Shown here piece after piece: positions 52,861 to 61,160 of a stretch of DNA of 64,000 nt (positions within the stretch are counted from its first letter, which is position 1; every line of letters starts with the position of its first letter). Position numbers and translations under genes: made by a program. The stretch comes from Vibrio ponticus (GTDB lineage Bacteria; Pseudomonadota; Gammaproteobacteria; Enterobacterales; Vibrionaceae). Under the pieces are notes generated by a model. It ran no database searches and was not told the DNA's origin. It was given only the letters and a program-made list of their open reading frames with translations. The stretch lies in assembly GCF_009938225.1 (NCBI RefSeq), contig NZ_AP019657.1, positions 992,001 through 1,056,000 on the forward strand, written 5' to 3'.

Positions 52861-53259
52861 GACTAGATTCCCTCAGTGTTGTTGGTTAAAACAATTTGGT
52901 TGCCAATAATTTAACCATGAAACAGAGAAAGGAATTACGGTGAAGTTTTTTGGGATTACTTCCTTATTTATGTGGGAGTGGTGTGTGTCCGTTTCAGGTT
53001 TTCCGTTTCAGGTTTTTAGATTATCGATATGTTTATTAGTGCAATTTAACTGAACGCTATTCAAATGGTTAAATATGCAAGTGTATGATAATTTAATGCT
53101 TATTTTTCAACTCAACCACACACATATAAATGACAAATTTGTGTAAGTATTGAGCTAAACATTAATGTTTCATATGGTTATTTTATGGTCGTTTGTTAGC
53201 TTATTGGGCGAAGTTATATGAAAGAGCGTGTTCTCTTTGCCATTTAATAAGGAACGACG
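52861..53259. other. Intergenic region before the CAP-domain gene
   Basis: No gene. It contains a 14-bp tandem duplication, CCGTTTCAGGTTTT at 52989-53002 and 53003-53016, and AT-rich sequence that probably holds the promoter of the following gene. Confidence 0.4.
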
Positions 53260-53826
53260 ATGCCAACCAAGATATTTGTACCTATTCTCGCTTTGCTTTT
53301 GAGTGCGTGTGGTGGAGGGGAAGGTGGTTCTTCTCAATCTAATCAGACTGGCAGCCAGCCGAGTGGCGGTGGCGGATCACAACCCTCAGATCCAAGTGAT
53401 CCACAAGCGACGTTTGCAGAACAAATGCTTGCAGCGGTGAACAGCGCTCGAGCAACGTCACGTCAGTGTGGTTCAACATATATGCCGCCAGTAAGCGCCC
53501 TCACATGGGATTATGACTTGGAAAGTGCCGCGTTTAGGCATTCTAGCGATATGGCGAATGGCGATTTTATGAGTCACACCGGCTCGGATGGCAGTACGCT
53601 GACAGATCGTGTAAATGCGACGAACTATACTTGGAGCCGCATAGGGGAGAATGTTGCGGTAGGGCAGAGTTCAATTAATGCAGTGGTTAACGCTTGGTTA
53701 AACAGCGAAGGACATTGTATGAATATAATGAATGCTGACTTTGAACAGATGGGTGCTTCGCTGGTGGAGAACCACTCAGGAAGTTATGGTTACTACTGGA
53801 CGCAGGTGTTTGCTAAGCCGCAGTGA
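53260..53826 (+). CDS. CAP-domain (SCP/PR-1) lipoprotein
   Basis: The 188-residue protein has a lipoprotein signal (LLLSACGGG, cysteine at residue 17), a glycine/serine linker to about residue 48, and a CAP domain: MLAAVNSARATSRQCG, LTWDYDLESAAFRHSSDMA, FMSHTGSDGSTLTDRV and GENVAVGQSSINAVVNAWLNSEGHCMNIMN. The two histidines and the glutamate of the family cavity are present. Bacterial CAP proteins are exported, with largely unknown roles. Transcription start not identified. Confidence 0.85.
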   Translation: MPTKIFVPILALLLSACGGGEGGSSQSNQTGSQPSGGGGSQPSDPSDPQATFAEQMLAAVNSARATSRQCGSTYMPPVSALTWDYDLESAAFRHSSDMANGDFMSHTGSDGSTLTDRVNATNYTWSRIGENVAVGQSSINAVVNAWLNSEGHCMNIMNADFEQMGASLVENHSGSYGYYWTQVFAKPQ

Positions 53827-54078
53827 TGGGAGCTTTGACGTCTATGTTTGCGTTTTTCATACTCACTGAATTCTTGCTGCGTATGTCCCGCTTAGAAGGC
53901 TTTCAACTTCTTGAACCTTTTCACCAGCGCTCCAGTTACTCTTTGTCTTGGCTATCAATAAAGGGCAAAGAGCAACCAGAAAGGCGCTTTTAGTTTTTTA
54001 TGTTGTTCGGACGGATTTAGGCGTTCCAGACACCGAAGTTCTAAAAATGCTTCCTTGCATTTTTGCCTTGATAAGCAG

Positions 54079-54336
54079 TTAACGTTGATTCATTTGTGCT
54101 TGGACTGATGTCGCGCCAAGCTGGGTGATACGGTAAGGTAGCCCACCTTTAGAGCTGATCAGCTTCTTACTTTTTAATTTCTTAAAGGTTTCCATGGTGC
54201 AGTTAGATAGACCATAACCTTCTCTGGTAAAGCAGATTATTTCGGTTAACTTTCCATCTTCGTCTAAGTAACGACGGATTTCACCGCCCATCGCTAATGT
54301 ATGAAGTACTCTCTGTTCTTGTTTTGAGATATTCAA
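54079..54336 (-). CDS. yjhX: YjhX (TopAI)-family toxin candidate
   Basis: The 85-residue protein (ISKQEQRVLHTLAMGGEI, then CFTREGYGLSNCTMETFKKLK and PYRITQLGATSVQAQ) matches E. coli YjhX over its length, from memory. E. coli YjhX, also called TopAI, inhibits DNA topoisomerase I and is neutralised by the acetyltransferase-like YjhQ. Here an acetyltransferase gene lies 136 bases upstream on the same strand, which could be the partner. Function is by family; the pairing is inference. Confidence 0.8.
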   Translation of the reverse strand: MNISKQEQRVLHTLAMGGEIRRYLDEDGKLTEIICFTREGYGLSNCTMETFKKLKSKKLISSKGGLPYRITQLGATSVQAQMNQR

Positions 54337-54472
54337 AGGATCTCTCCGTCTATATGTTAAATTTTTCCTCTTGGTTGATTTTGAAAATGTGTTTGTTGCT
54401 TAGGCATCAAACACGTATTTATACAATGCTAAATAGTGTTCTAATCAAAAAATTACCTTTTATCTATTGTCT

Positions 54473-54976
54473 CTAAATTTGGTCGTCTGGATTGCTCCAC
54501 ATAATCGGATTGGAGAATACGCCCTTAATACTTGATGACGATTTACCAACACCATCAAGTGCCCCCGGTGTTAACTCTCGAGCAAACCAAAAATCCGGTG
54601 ACTCACCTGTGCCAATAGGCAAGGCGACATTATGTTTCGCGTTGAAGCGTCGAGCGTAATGTTTTGGATCTCCTAGCACGAAGATGACATCAGCGTCTAA
54701 TTCGCTTTCCGCTTGCTCCATTAGTTTCGTTGCGTAACCTTTGCCTTGGTGTTCTGGTAATACCGCTAATGGCGCTAATACAAAGCACTTGAGGGTAGGG
54801 GCTTCATCGATTGTGATTGGGGTGTAGCATGCGTGCGCGACATCTTTGTAAACGATTGAATAGTTACCCTCAGCGATTAAATCTTCTGCAAATTGAGCAT
54901 ACAATTTTGCATGTGCTTCGGTATAAAAATCGTCCGCATTAAATGCTTCAAACTGGATCTGATATGGCGTGTTCAC
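54473..54976 (-). CDS. GNAT acetyltransferase, possible YjhQ-like partner
   Basis: The 167-residue protein contains LKCFVLAPLAVLPEHQGKGYATKLMEQAE, the acetyl-CoA-binding motif A of YhbS-like GNAT enzymes, followed by VIFVLGDPKHYARRF. Position ahead of the yjhX-family gene and type of fold both agree with YjhQ, the antitoxin of TopAI in E. coli, though the order is reversed relative to E. coli (toxin first there). A terminator-shaped hairpin (55026-55055, minus) and two palindromes lie upstream. Confidence 0.72.
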   Translation of the reverse strand: MNTPYQIQFEAFNADDFYTEAHAKLYAQFAEDLIAEGNYSIVYKDVAHACYTPITIDEAPTLKCFVLAPLAVLPEHQGKGYATKLMEQAESELDADVIFVLGDPKHYARRFNAKHNVALPIGTGESPDFWFARELTPGALDGVGKSSSSIKGVFSNPIMWSNPDDQI

Positions 54977-54995
54977 TCGATTCTTCTCACGTCAA

Positions 54996-55013
54996 AGACT
55001 GACTGGTCAGTCT
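54996..55013. promoter_or_regulatory. TetR-type operator palindrome
   Basis: AGACTGAC-TG-GTCAGTCT, an 8-bp dyad about 20 bases upstream of the acetyltransferase start. Its pattern is that of many TetR-family operators. Confidence 0.5.
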
Positions 55014-55025
55014 GTTATTTTATTT

Positions 55026-55055
55026 AAAAAAATCACGCATATTGAGATGCGTGAT
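55026..55055 (-). terminator. Minus-strand intrinsic terminator in the leader of the acetyltransferase gene
   Basis: ATCACGCAT (55032-55040) and ATGCGTGAT (55047-55055) with a 6-base loop, followed on the minus strand by seven T (55026-55032). It lies 50 bases before the acetyltransferase start and would stop any transcript begun further right, so it could be an attenuator or the end of a lost gene. Confidence 0.65.
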
Positions 55056-55116
55056 CACCGGCGAGTTAACATTATCCATTGGTAAACTCTGGCTTGATTT
55101 CGTTGATTGAAATTCT

Positions 55117-55134
55117 ACTGACCGTCCGGTCGGT
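55117..55134. promoter_or_regulatory. Second TetR-type operator palindrome
   Basis: ACTGACCG-TC-CGGTCGGT, an imperfect dyad with the GACCG/CGGTC core common in TetR-family operators. It is on the far side of the minus-strand terminator from the first palindrome. Confidence 0.5.
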
Positions 55135-55329
55135 TTGCAATTTAAAGATCACGATTGAGTTTGTCAAGACATTTACGCACTTGCTGTGAAAACTTGAGTT
55201 TGCCGTTTACAAGAATGATGGAGTCTCGGTCTTTGTTCGAGGTTGAGTAACGTTTTTTTTCCAAAAACGGTCTAGGAAGTAAATCTATAAACAATTCAAT
55301 CTTTCATTTTTGCATGGATATAGAACAAA

Positions 55330-55344
55330 GTTGTCTATTTTTGA
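55330..55344 (+). promoter_or_regulatory. 15-base motif shared with the promoter at 56996
   Basis: GTTGTCTATTTTTGA occurs here, about 60 bases before the DoxX-like gene, and again at 56996-57010, about 70 bases before the DUF2798 gene. The LysR-type regulator encoded between them is the likely reader. Confidence 0.6.
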
Positions 55345-55404
55345 ACCTTAGAGTGCTTCGTAGAATAGTGCCATCAACTTGATAACACATAATGAAGGTT
55401 TACT

Positions 55405-55920
55405 ATGAGCACATCACAATTAATTCTTGAGCTATTTCTTATTGGCACGATGCTACTCGTTACGGGTATTTTTTTGGTTCGTAGCTATGACAAAACCGAC
55501 AGCGTAGGAACAAAAGTTCAAAAGCTCCTAACAGGTCTACTTGGCGCCTTTATGGTGATGGCGGGAATGGTAAAATTCTTTGACCCGTTCACGGCTATGT
55601 TTGCAAAACAAATTGCACTGAGTGAACTGCCTTTACCAACGTTGTCTCGCTGGGCTGGTCAATTAGGTGAGATTTTTGCAGGTCTACTGTTGCTTGTGGT
55701 GATGATTGGTAATAAGGCACTTGCGGCACCGATTAAAGATAAAGCCATAGAGTTATCAACGCTATTAACGACAGCAATTATGATCGTTGCAGTGTATGTT
55801 CACCTACTGCCAAATGTGCCTGCCGAAGTGCTACCGCTTCAGTCTAAACCACCTGTAATGACGCTGACTATTCTTGGTTTAGCGTGGTTGAATGCATTCT
55901 TATATTTTCGTAAAAAGTAA
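55405..55920 (+). CDS. DoxX-like four-helix membrane protein
   Basis: The 171-residue protein has four hydrophobic segments and the mid-section GMVKFFDPFTAMFAKQIA and LSRWAGQLGEIFAGLLLLVVM typical of DoxX-like proteins. No enzymatic motif. It sits opposite the LysR-type gene, with a promoter motif shared with the DUF2798 and CMD-family genes. Function unknown; members of the family take part in redox or thiol stress. Confidence 0.65.
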   Translation: MSTSQLILELFLIGTMLLVTGIFLVRSYDKTDSVGTKVQKLLTGLLGAFMVMAGMVKFFDPFTAMFAKQIALSELPLPTLSRWAGQLGEIFAGLLLLVVMIGNKALAAPIKDKAIELSTLLTTAIMIVAVYVHLLPNVPAEVLPLQSKPPVMTLTILGLAWLNAFLYFRKK

Positions 55921-55941
55921 TCGCTAAAGTCACATAATAAA

Positions 55942-55978
55942 CGCCAGATTAGTTCGTCTAGTCTGGCGCATTTCATTT
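55942..55978 (+). terminator. Terminator after the DoxX-like gene
   Basis: CGCCAGATTAG (55942-55952) pairs with CTAGTCTGGCG (55958-55968), 11 bp with one G-U, loop TTCGT. CATTTCATTT follows. Confidence 0.65.
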
Positions 55979-56006
55979 ATAAATAGGCATTTCATAAATA
56001 TAACAA

Positions 56007-56930
56007 CTACGAGTCTCGCTCAGAGTGAATCGAAGCCAGAAACTCAGCAGATTGCCCAAACCGTTCAAAAATCATGTCCCTAAAGGCAACCACTCTGGTC
56101 GCTATCAGCTTTCTGTCTGCCCACACCAAGAATGCTTTACCCGTTGGGTATTCAAGTTCTGGCAATACCTCGACCAACTCTTTTCTATCTGCATGCTTTT
56201 CAAAAACTGCTCTTGGCATCATGCAGATCCCAGCACCTGCCAATGTCGCATCAATATTTAAACGTAGACTGCTGATTGAGTAACGAGGTTGATAGGGAAT
56301 ACGGAGTGTTTTGCCGTCTTCTTTTAGCTCCCAATATGGCAAGTTATTACCCGATAGTAGCTGATGGTTAATTAACTCTTCTGCTCGTTCTGGCTGACCA
56401 TATTTTTCAATATAGCTGGGTGATGCCGCGAGCATTAATTGTGATTCAAACAACTGACGCTGTATTAAATGATTGGCATGAGGAGGCGTCGTCACTATCG
56501 CAAGATCAATCTGCTCATCAAAGAAACGTTCTGTACCTGCGCTAAATTGAATTGTTACGGAGACCTCAGGGTGAAGCTGCATAAACTCAATCGCCATTTT
56601 TTGCAGGAAATTGTCAGCAAATGGCTCTGGGCAAGATACTCGGATTTCCCCCGTTAATACGGGCTGACTATTCGAAAGCTGTGTCCATTCATCATTCAAC
56701 TGCACAAAGAGGGCTGCGAAGCGCTGGTAATATTCGTCACCAGCTGTCGTGAGCTGGAACTGTTTTGCATTACGGTGTACCAGTTTTTCACCCAATTTAT
56801 CCTCAAGGCTCGCTACAGCCCTTGATAACGTTGGGGCTGAAACGTGTGTTTTAAGGCTCGCCGCTGCAAAGCCACCGCACTCGACAGATTGGCAAAACAG
56901 ATAGAGATTGGAGATGTCTTTTGCTTTCAT
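56007..56930 (-). CDS. LysR-family transcriptional regulator
   Basis: From the ATG at 56930 the protein has 307 residues. The N-terminal helix-turn-helix reads FAAASLKTHVSAPTLSRAVASLEDKLGEKLVHR (residues about 19-52), followed by LysR substrate domain features (GEIRVSCPEPFADNFL, LAIVTTPPHANHLIQR, AGAGICMMPR). An ATG at 56969 would add 13 residues that do not fit the family start. Divergent from a DUF2798/CMD operon and convergent with a DoxX-like gene; both of those have the same 15-base promoter motif, so all three are the likely targets. Confidence 0.87.
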   Translation of the reverse strand: MKAKDISNLYLFCQSVECGGFAAASLKTHVSAPTLSRAVASLEDKLGEKLVHRNAKQFQLTTAGDEYYQRFAALFVQLNDEWTQLSNSQPVLTGEIRVSCPEPFADNFLQKMAIEFMQLHPEVSVTIQFSAGTERFFDEQIDLAIVTTPPHANHLIQRQLFESQLMLAASPSYIEKYGQPERAEELINHQLLSGNNLPYWELKEDGKTLRIPYQPRYSISSLRLNIDATLAGAGICMMPRAVFEKHADRKELVEVLPELEYPTGKAFLVWADRKLIATRVVAFRDMIFERFGQSAEFLASIHSERDS

Positions 56931-56995
56931 AGTTGATCGCTCTTGAGGGTTGCACTCTGAGTTAATCATTCAAATATGAAAGATTCAAGTTCAAT

Positions 56996-57010
56996 GTTGT
57001 CTATTTTTGA
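56996..57010 (+). promoter_or_regulatory. 15-base motif shared with the promoter at 55330
   Basis: GTTGTCTATTTTTGA, identical to 55330-55344; the only long identity between the two upstream regions. Confidence 0.6.
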
Positions 57011-57078
57011 TTGTGATGGGCGGGGCTAATATAACCCCATCAGTTAGCCAATCGAAGTCAGGCATAAGAGAGTCAATC

Positions 57079-57321
57079 ATGAAAAAGTTTTCACGTAAGT
57101 TCCAATACCCACTAATGGTTTCTATGGTTTTACCTACTATGCTTCTTAGCATGCCAGCCATCATGGTAGCTAAAACACTGCCAGAGAACGGCGCATTCTT
57201 TGATGCATGGTTAAACGCAGTTTTACAAATGGTGCCATCTGCACTGTTAGTTTTAGCCCTTGTAGCACCAACTGTTCGTCTTTTCGTAACCAAAGTGCTG
57301 CTAGAGCCAGAAGCAAAATAA
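57079..57321 (+). CDS. DUF2798-family small membrane protein
   Basis: From the ATG at 57079 (GAGAG upstream) the product has 80 residues and two membrane helices with the family pattern MVSMVLPTMLLSMPAI and AWLNAVLQMVPSALLVLALVAPTVRLFV. No known function. A longer frame from 57007 lacks a ribosome-binding site. It is followed 39 bases on by the CMD-family gene. Confidence 0.75.
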   Translation: MKKFSRKFQYPLMVSMVLPTMLLSMPAIMVAKTLPENGAFFDAWLNAVLQMVPSALLVLALVAPTVRLFVTKVLLEPEAK

Positions 57322-57360
57322 GTTAGTAAAGTTAACAAGTTAAAGAATAGGAAAGAGAAA

Positions 57361-57912
57361 ATGAGTGAATTTAAACTACACACTGTTGAGTCTGCACCTG
57401 AGAAAAGCAAAGCAATTCTTGAAGGCGCACAAAAGCAAATGGGTATGATTCCTGGTCTCTACGCAGTAATGGCTGAGTCTCCTCAAATCCTAACAGCGTA
57501 CACGCAACTGCATCAGCAATTCACCAACACATCATTTGATGCCGAAGAACTAACAGTGGTATGGCAGACCATCAACGTTGAACACGAGTGTCACTACTGC
57601 GTCCCTGCACACACTGGGATCGCGCACTCAATGAAGGTTGATCCTGCATTGAGTGAAGCACTGCGTAACGATGAGGCAATGCCAACTGAAAAGCTTCAAG
57701 CTCTGAAAGACTTCACTCTTGCAGTAGTTCGTGAACGTGGCAATGTATCAGAAGCAGACCTAGCGGCATTCTTTGCGGCAGGTTACGGTCAGCAACAGGT
57801 ACTGGAAGTGATCCTTGGTCTATCGCAAAAAGTGATCAGTAACTACGTCAACCACGTTGCTCACACGCCAGTAGACAAAGTATTTGAGAAGTTTGCTTGG
57901 TCAAAGAAATAG
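57361..57912 (+). CDS. Carboxymuconolactone decarboxylase (AhpD-like) family protein
   Basis: The 183-residue helical protein carries ECHYCVPAHTGIA, where the C-x2-C pair with the downstream H corresponds to the AhpD-like redox site (E, C, C, H). Family members act as peroxidase-linked disulfide reductases. It follows the DUF2798 gene; the LysR regulator opposite may respond to oxidants or electrophiles, which is inference. Confidence 0.83.
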   Translation: MSEFKLHTVESAPEKSKAILEGAQKQMGMIPGLYAVMAESPQILTAYTQLHQQFTNTSFDAEELTVVWQTINVEHECHYCVPAHTGIAHSMKVDPALSEALRNDEAMPTEKLQALKDFTLAVVRERGNVSEADLAAFFAAGYGQQQVLEVILGLSQKVISNYVNHVAHTPVDKVFEKFAWSKK

Positions 57913-57932
57913 TCCCACGCGCTAAATTTCAT

Positions 57933-57962
57933 AGAGCGAACGAGTAAGTTCGCTCTTTTTTA
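57933..57962 (+). terminator. Terminator after the CMD-family gene
   Basis: AGAGCGAAC (57933-57941) and GTTCGCTCT (57948-57956), loop GAGTAA, followed by a T run to 57962. Confidence 0.9.
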
Positions 57963-58314
57963 CGAAAATTGGGATGTTGAGATAGAAAGTGCTATTTGAG
58001 TATCCGAAGAAGTTGAGTGCTGGTTGATAAGGTTTGATAGTCAAGCATTGATGCGTTAGAGCATAAAATTTAACTCGTTTCTGTCCAATTCGGAGCTTCA
58101 AGGGCTGCTGATTGCCTGTGATACTAACTCCCAGAAAGCCTTTGATTGTGAGGTTTGATTGTGAGGTTTGATTGTGTGGCTTGAATTGGGTAAGTCCTGT
58201 ATACCGTTAACGCAGCCAATTCTCCAATTTTAAGCCCTGTGTACGTGGCCGTGATGAACCCGATTTTATATTTGGTCTTGCTGTGAAGTAGAAGTTGCAT
58301 CTCCAATGAGATGT
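57963..58314. other. Gene-free region with a triple 13-bp repeat
   Basis: No convincing gene. TTTGATTGTGAGG occurs at 58141-58153 and 58154-58166, with a third copy, TTTGATTGTGTGG, at 58167-58179. A short minus frame at 58124-58306 is translated across these repeats and is not credible as a gene. Confidence 0.5.
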
Positions 58315-59655
58315 CTACAACCTAAGCTTGGGAGCGAGCGGCTTTCTCGTAGGCTGAGCCTGCAAGAACGGTAATAACAGCAAGCCAATTACGGCTGCGC
58401 AAACCGAGATAGTGATGAAAAATCCAGTCCAACCGTACTCTTCAAGAATCAATGCTAATGGGTAACCAGAAAGTGCGGCACCCATATAGGCAAAGAGACC
58501 AACAAAGCCAGTGGTAGCGCCTGCGGAATCTTTGTGGGAACATTCTGCGGCAGCCATGCCGATCAACATTTGTGGACCAAATACGAAGAAGCCAACAGAG
58601 AACAACCCCGCAGCTTGGAACGCAAAATTGGTTAACGGCATCAACCACAGTGCAGCGACAGACAAGAAAATGCCAGTCGCAAACAAGAGATTCATTGGAC
58701 CTCGGTTACCACCGAATAATTTGTCTGAGCCCCAACCAGCTACGAGAGAACCAACAAAACCACCGATTTCAAACATCGACAGTGCCGCGTTGGCATTGAT
58801 TAGGCTGTAGTGGTGTTGTTCTGTTAGGTACAAGTTACCCCAGTCATTGATTGCTGTACGCACGATGTAAACCAGTACGTAGCTAAATGCGAGCAACCAA
58901 ATAAACTTGTTGTTGAACACGTATTGTTTGAGGATTTCTTTGTAGCTCAGTCCTTGTCCATGGTTCTCTTGGGCAAGTTCTAATGCATCGTTACGCCATT
59001 GACCAACAGTCGGCAGACCTTGAGTTGTCGGTTTATCTCGTAAGCGCCAACAAACGACAACACCAAGAATCACGCCGATAATACCCGGCACAATAAAGCC
59101 TTCACGCCAGCTGTAATGGATGGTAAGAAAACCAACAAGTAGCGGAATCAAAGCACCACCAACGTTATGGGCTGTGTTCCAAATCGCCCACAAGAAGCCA
59201 CGCTCTGAGCGTGAATACCAAGTGGTAAGCAGCTTAGAGCAAGAAGGCCAACCCCAGCCTTGAAACCAAGCGTTGATTACCCATAGTGCGGCGAGTGCAA
59301 TTAAAGAGCTAGAGAAGCCAAACGCGATATTGATCAACCCCGTCGTGATTAAGCCGACACCCATGAAAAAGCGAGGATTAGAACGGTCAGAAATGGTGCC
59401 TGAAATAAACTTTGATAAACCGTAGGTGATGTAGAAAAGCGTACCAATCATACCGATATCTGCTTTATCTAAACCGAGATCGGCAATCATCGCTGGTGTA
59501 GCATAGTTGAATGTTTTGCGGGTAAAGTAAAAGCCCGCATAGCCCAGATACATACCTAACATGATATGCAGACGCCAATATCGATAGCGTTCATCCACTT
59601 GGTCTTTACTAAGGGGAGCTTGGTTGTAGCTCGGAGACTGAAATAATCCAAACAT
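58315..59655 (-). CDS. uhpC: Hexose-phosphate sensor UhpC
   Basis: The 446-residue membrane protein is an organophosphate:phosphate antiporter family member, with MLGMYLGYAGFYFTRKTFNYATPAMI and WINAWFQGWGWPSCSKLLTTWYSRSERG. UhpC is the membrane sensor of external glucose-6-phosphate that acts with UhpB. Its gene follows uhpB by five bases. Length fits UhpC (E. coli 439-440). Confidence 0.9.
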   Translation of the reverse strand: MFGLFQSPSYNQAPLSKDQVDERYRYWRLHIMLGMYLGYAGFYFTRKTFNYATPAMIADLGLDKADIGMIGTLFYITYGLSKFISGTISDRSNPRFFMGVGLITTGLINIAFGFSSSLIALAALWVINAWFQGWGWPSCSKLLTTWYSRSERGFLWAIWNTAHNVGGALIPLLVGFLTIHYSWREGFIVPGIIGVILGVVVCWRLRDKPTTQGLPTVGQWRNDALELAQENHGQGLSYKEILKQYVFNNKFIWLLAFSYVLVYIVRTAINDWGNLYLTEQHHYSLINANAALSMFEIGGFVGSLVAGWGSDKLFGGNRGPMNLLFATGIFLSVAALWLMPLTNFAFQAAGLFSVGFFVFGPQMLIGMAAAECSHKDSAGATTGFVGLFAYMGAALSGYPLALILEEYGWTGFFITISVCAAVIGLLLLPFLQAQPTRKPLAPKLRL

Positions 59656-59660
59656 GCTCT

Positions 59661-61160
59661 TTATACCTTAGGTAATGTGATGGCGATTTGAGTGCCTTCC
59701 ACATGATCGCTCAAAGAGTAGATATACATTTTTCCGCCAAGCGCTTGCACGCGTTCTTGCATGCCGCGCACGCCCATGCCTGTCATGCAGTCTTCGGTTT
59801 TAAAACCAATGCCATTGTCAGCGATGTTTAATGAAATGTTCTCTTCAATAGATAACTCGATAACAATAGACGTCGCATTTGCGTACTTGGCAGCGTTGTT
59901 TAACGCTTCTTGGCACAGGCGGAATAGGGTGACTTTTAATGTGTCGCCCAGAGATTCATAGTCACCTTGCCAATCAATGGCAACGTGGGTGCCATGATTG
60001 TCGAACTCCATTTCACGTGTTAATTGGTGGATGGATTCTTTCAAATCCAAATCATCGAGCATTTTTGGGCGTAGTTTGCTCAGCAAGTGTTTAGTGGTGT
60101 CGTAAACATTGAGCGACAAATGCTCGATCATATCGGCACAGCGCGTGTTCATTTCTGCATTATCTACACGTTTAATGATGCTCGCTTGAGTACGAATTGC
60201 TGTGATGTTTTGACCAATCTCATCGTGAAGCTCTCTTGCTACGTCACGACGTACCGATTCCTCCGCTTGAATAAGCTGGCGAGACAAGGTTTGGTTTCTG
60301 GATAACTCGCCCCGAAGTTTTTGGTTGAGATCTTTTTGTTTTTGCACCGCTAAACCAAGCATAATGCCCGTTAAAGTTTGTGCCGAAAGGGACAACAGAA
60401 GGTCAGTGATCTCTAGATTTGACACACCGCTCCGCGCAGCAATTAAGGCGATACTGTTCAACATGGTCGCAAGCAGTGCGCCTTGCCAACCGTAGCGCAG
60501 CGCAAGCACTATGATTGGGATTGCCATACAGAAAGGCGCAAATCGAGCTAGTTCATCCGGCAAGCTGGTTTGAACCAAAATGCTCGCAACCAATAGCACA
60601 CTATAAAGCAAGATATGACGAACTTTGAATTGGACTTCATTAGCTAACAAGTTCGAGGTCAGTGGCGACCAAGGGCTTTGGAAGAGATAATTCCAAAGTA
60701 GGTAACACATTGGCAGAACCAACAATCCGCCAGCAATGCTTGCCAGCCAGACCATGTAGACAGATTGAACATGATAGCCTACCGCAAGCACGTTAATGCA
60801 AGACGTGACGAGCAATACGACAGCCATAACCACCAAGCGTTGGTTTTGATCGCCTTTGTAATAGCGCTTAGCAAAGTAAACCACTGGAATACTTAATACG
60901 CTAGCAACTAACACCATCAACCATTGTGGTTGTTCTAGAAGCAGAGCGAGTGCAACGGTCAATCCCCACTCGGCAAGATAAATTGTTGTCCAATACTTTG
61001 TGCGCGTGTGCAGTGTTAACCCCAAACGCAAGGCGAAGGGGAACAGCAAGATCGCAAGCTCCGCATCGTTCACAAAGTAATAAGCGATCACCCACAGACA
61101 GAACCACGAGCATCCAGTCGTGAATAAGCCGCAAATAGAGGTGATGGTGTTGCTACGCAT
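59661..61160 (-). CDS. uhpB: Membrane histidine kinase UhpB
   Basis: The 499-residue protein has about eight membrane helices in its first 270 residues (MASE1-like), then a HisKA_3 box REVLHDEIG-like in ARELHDEIGQNITAIRTQ with the phosphoacceptor His, and a NarL-type HATPase (EALNNAAKYANAT, NIADNGIGF). It phosphorylates UhpA in response to UhpC and glucose-6-phosphate. Its start shares TAATG with the stop of uhpA, so the two are translationally coupled. Confidence 0.9.
   Translation of the reverse strand: MRSNTITSICGLFTTGCSWFCLWVIAYYFVNDAELAILLFPFALRLGLTLHTRTKYWTTIYLAEWGLTVALALLLEQPQWLMVLVASVLSIPVVYFAKRYYKGDQNQRLVVMAVVLLVTSCINVLAVGYHVQSVYMVWLASIAGGLLVLPMCYLLWNYLFQSPWSPLTSNLLANEVQFKVRHILLYSVLLVASILVQTSLPDELARFAPFCMAIPIIVLALRYGWQGALLATMLNSIALIAARSGVSNLEITDLLLSLSAQTLTGIMLGLAVQKQKDLNQKLRGELSRNQTLSRQLIQAEESVRRDVARELHDEIGQNITAIRTQASIIKRVDNAEMNTRCADMIEHLSLNVYDTTKHLLSKLRPKMLDDLDLKESIHQLTREMEFDNHGTHVAIDWQGDYESLGDTLKVTLFRLCQEALNNAAKYANATSIVIELSIEENISLNIADNGIGFKTEDCMTGMGVRGMQERVQALGGKMYIYSLSDHVEGTQIAITLPKV

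Larger units (their letters stand above)
54977..55404. promoter_or_regulatory. Intergenic region with two TetR-type palindromes and a minus-strand terminator
   Basis: No gene. Palindromes at 54996-55013 and 55117-55134 and a terminator at 55026-55055 are listed separately. The right end holds the promoter of the DoxX-like gene, with the 15-base motif at 55330-55344. Confidence 0.5.

Noticed and set aside
52989..53016. 14-bp tandem duplication as a regulatory site
   Set aside because: It is a direct repeat without dyad symmetry, most easily explained by slippage.
53827..54078. Possible attC or integron cassette, or small gene, between the CAP-domain gene and yjhX
   Set aside because: No attC core sites (RYYYAAC/GTTRRRY) in paired order were found, and the 36-codon plus frame here shows no family trait.
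58124..58306. Minus-strand frame with a phrase like a tyrosine integrase
   Set aside because: Only about 20 residues look so, no catalytic residues are present and the rest translates the 13-bp repeats.
58504..58810. Plus-strand frames opposite uhpC
   Set aside because: They are antisense shadows of a clear membrane protein gene.
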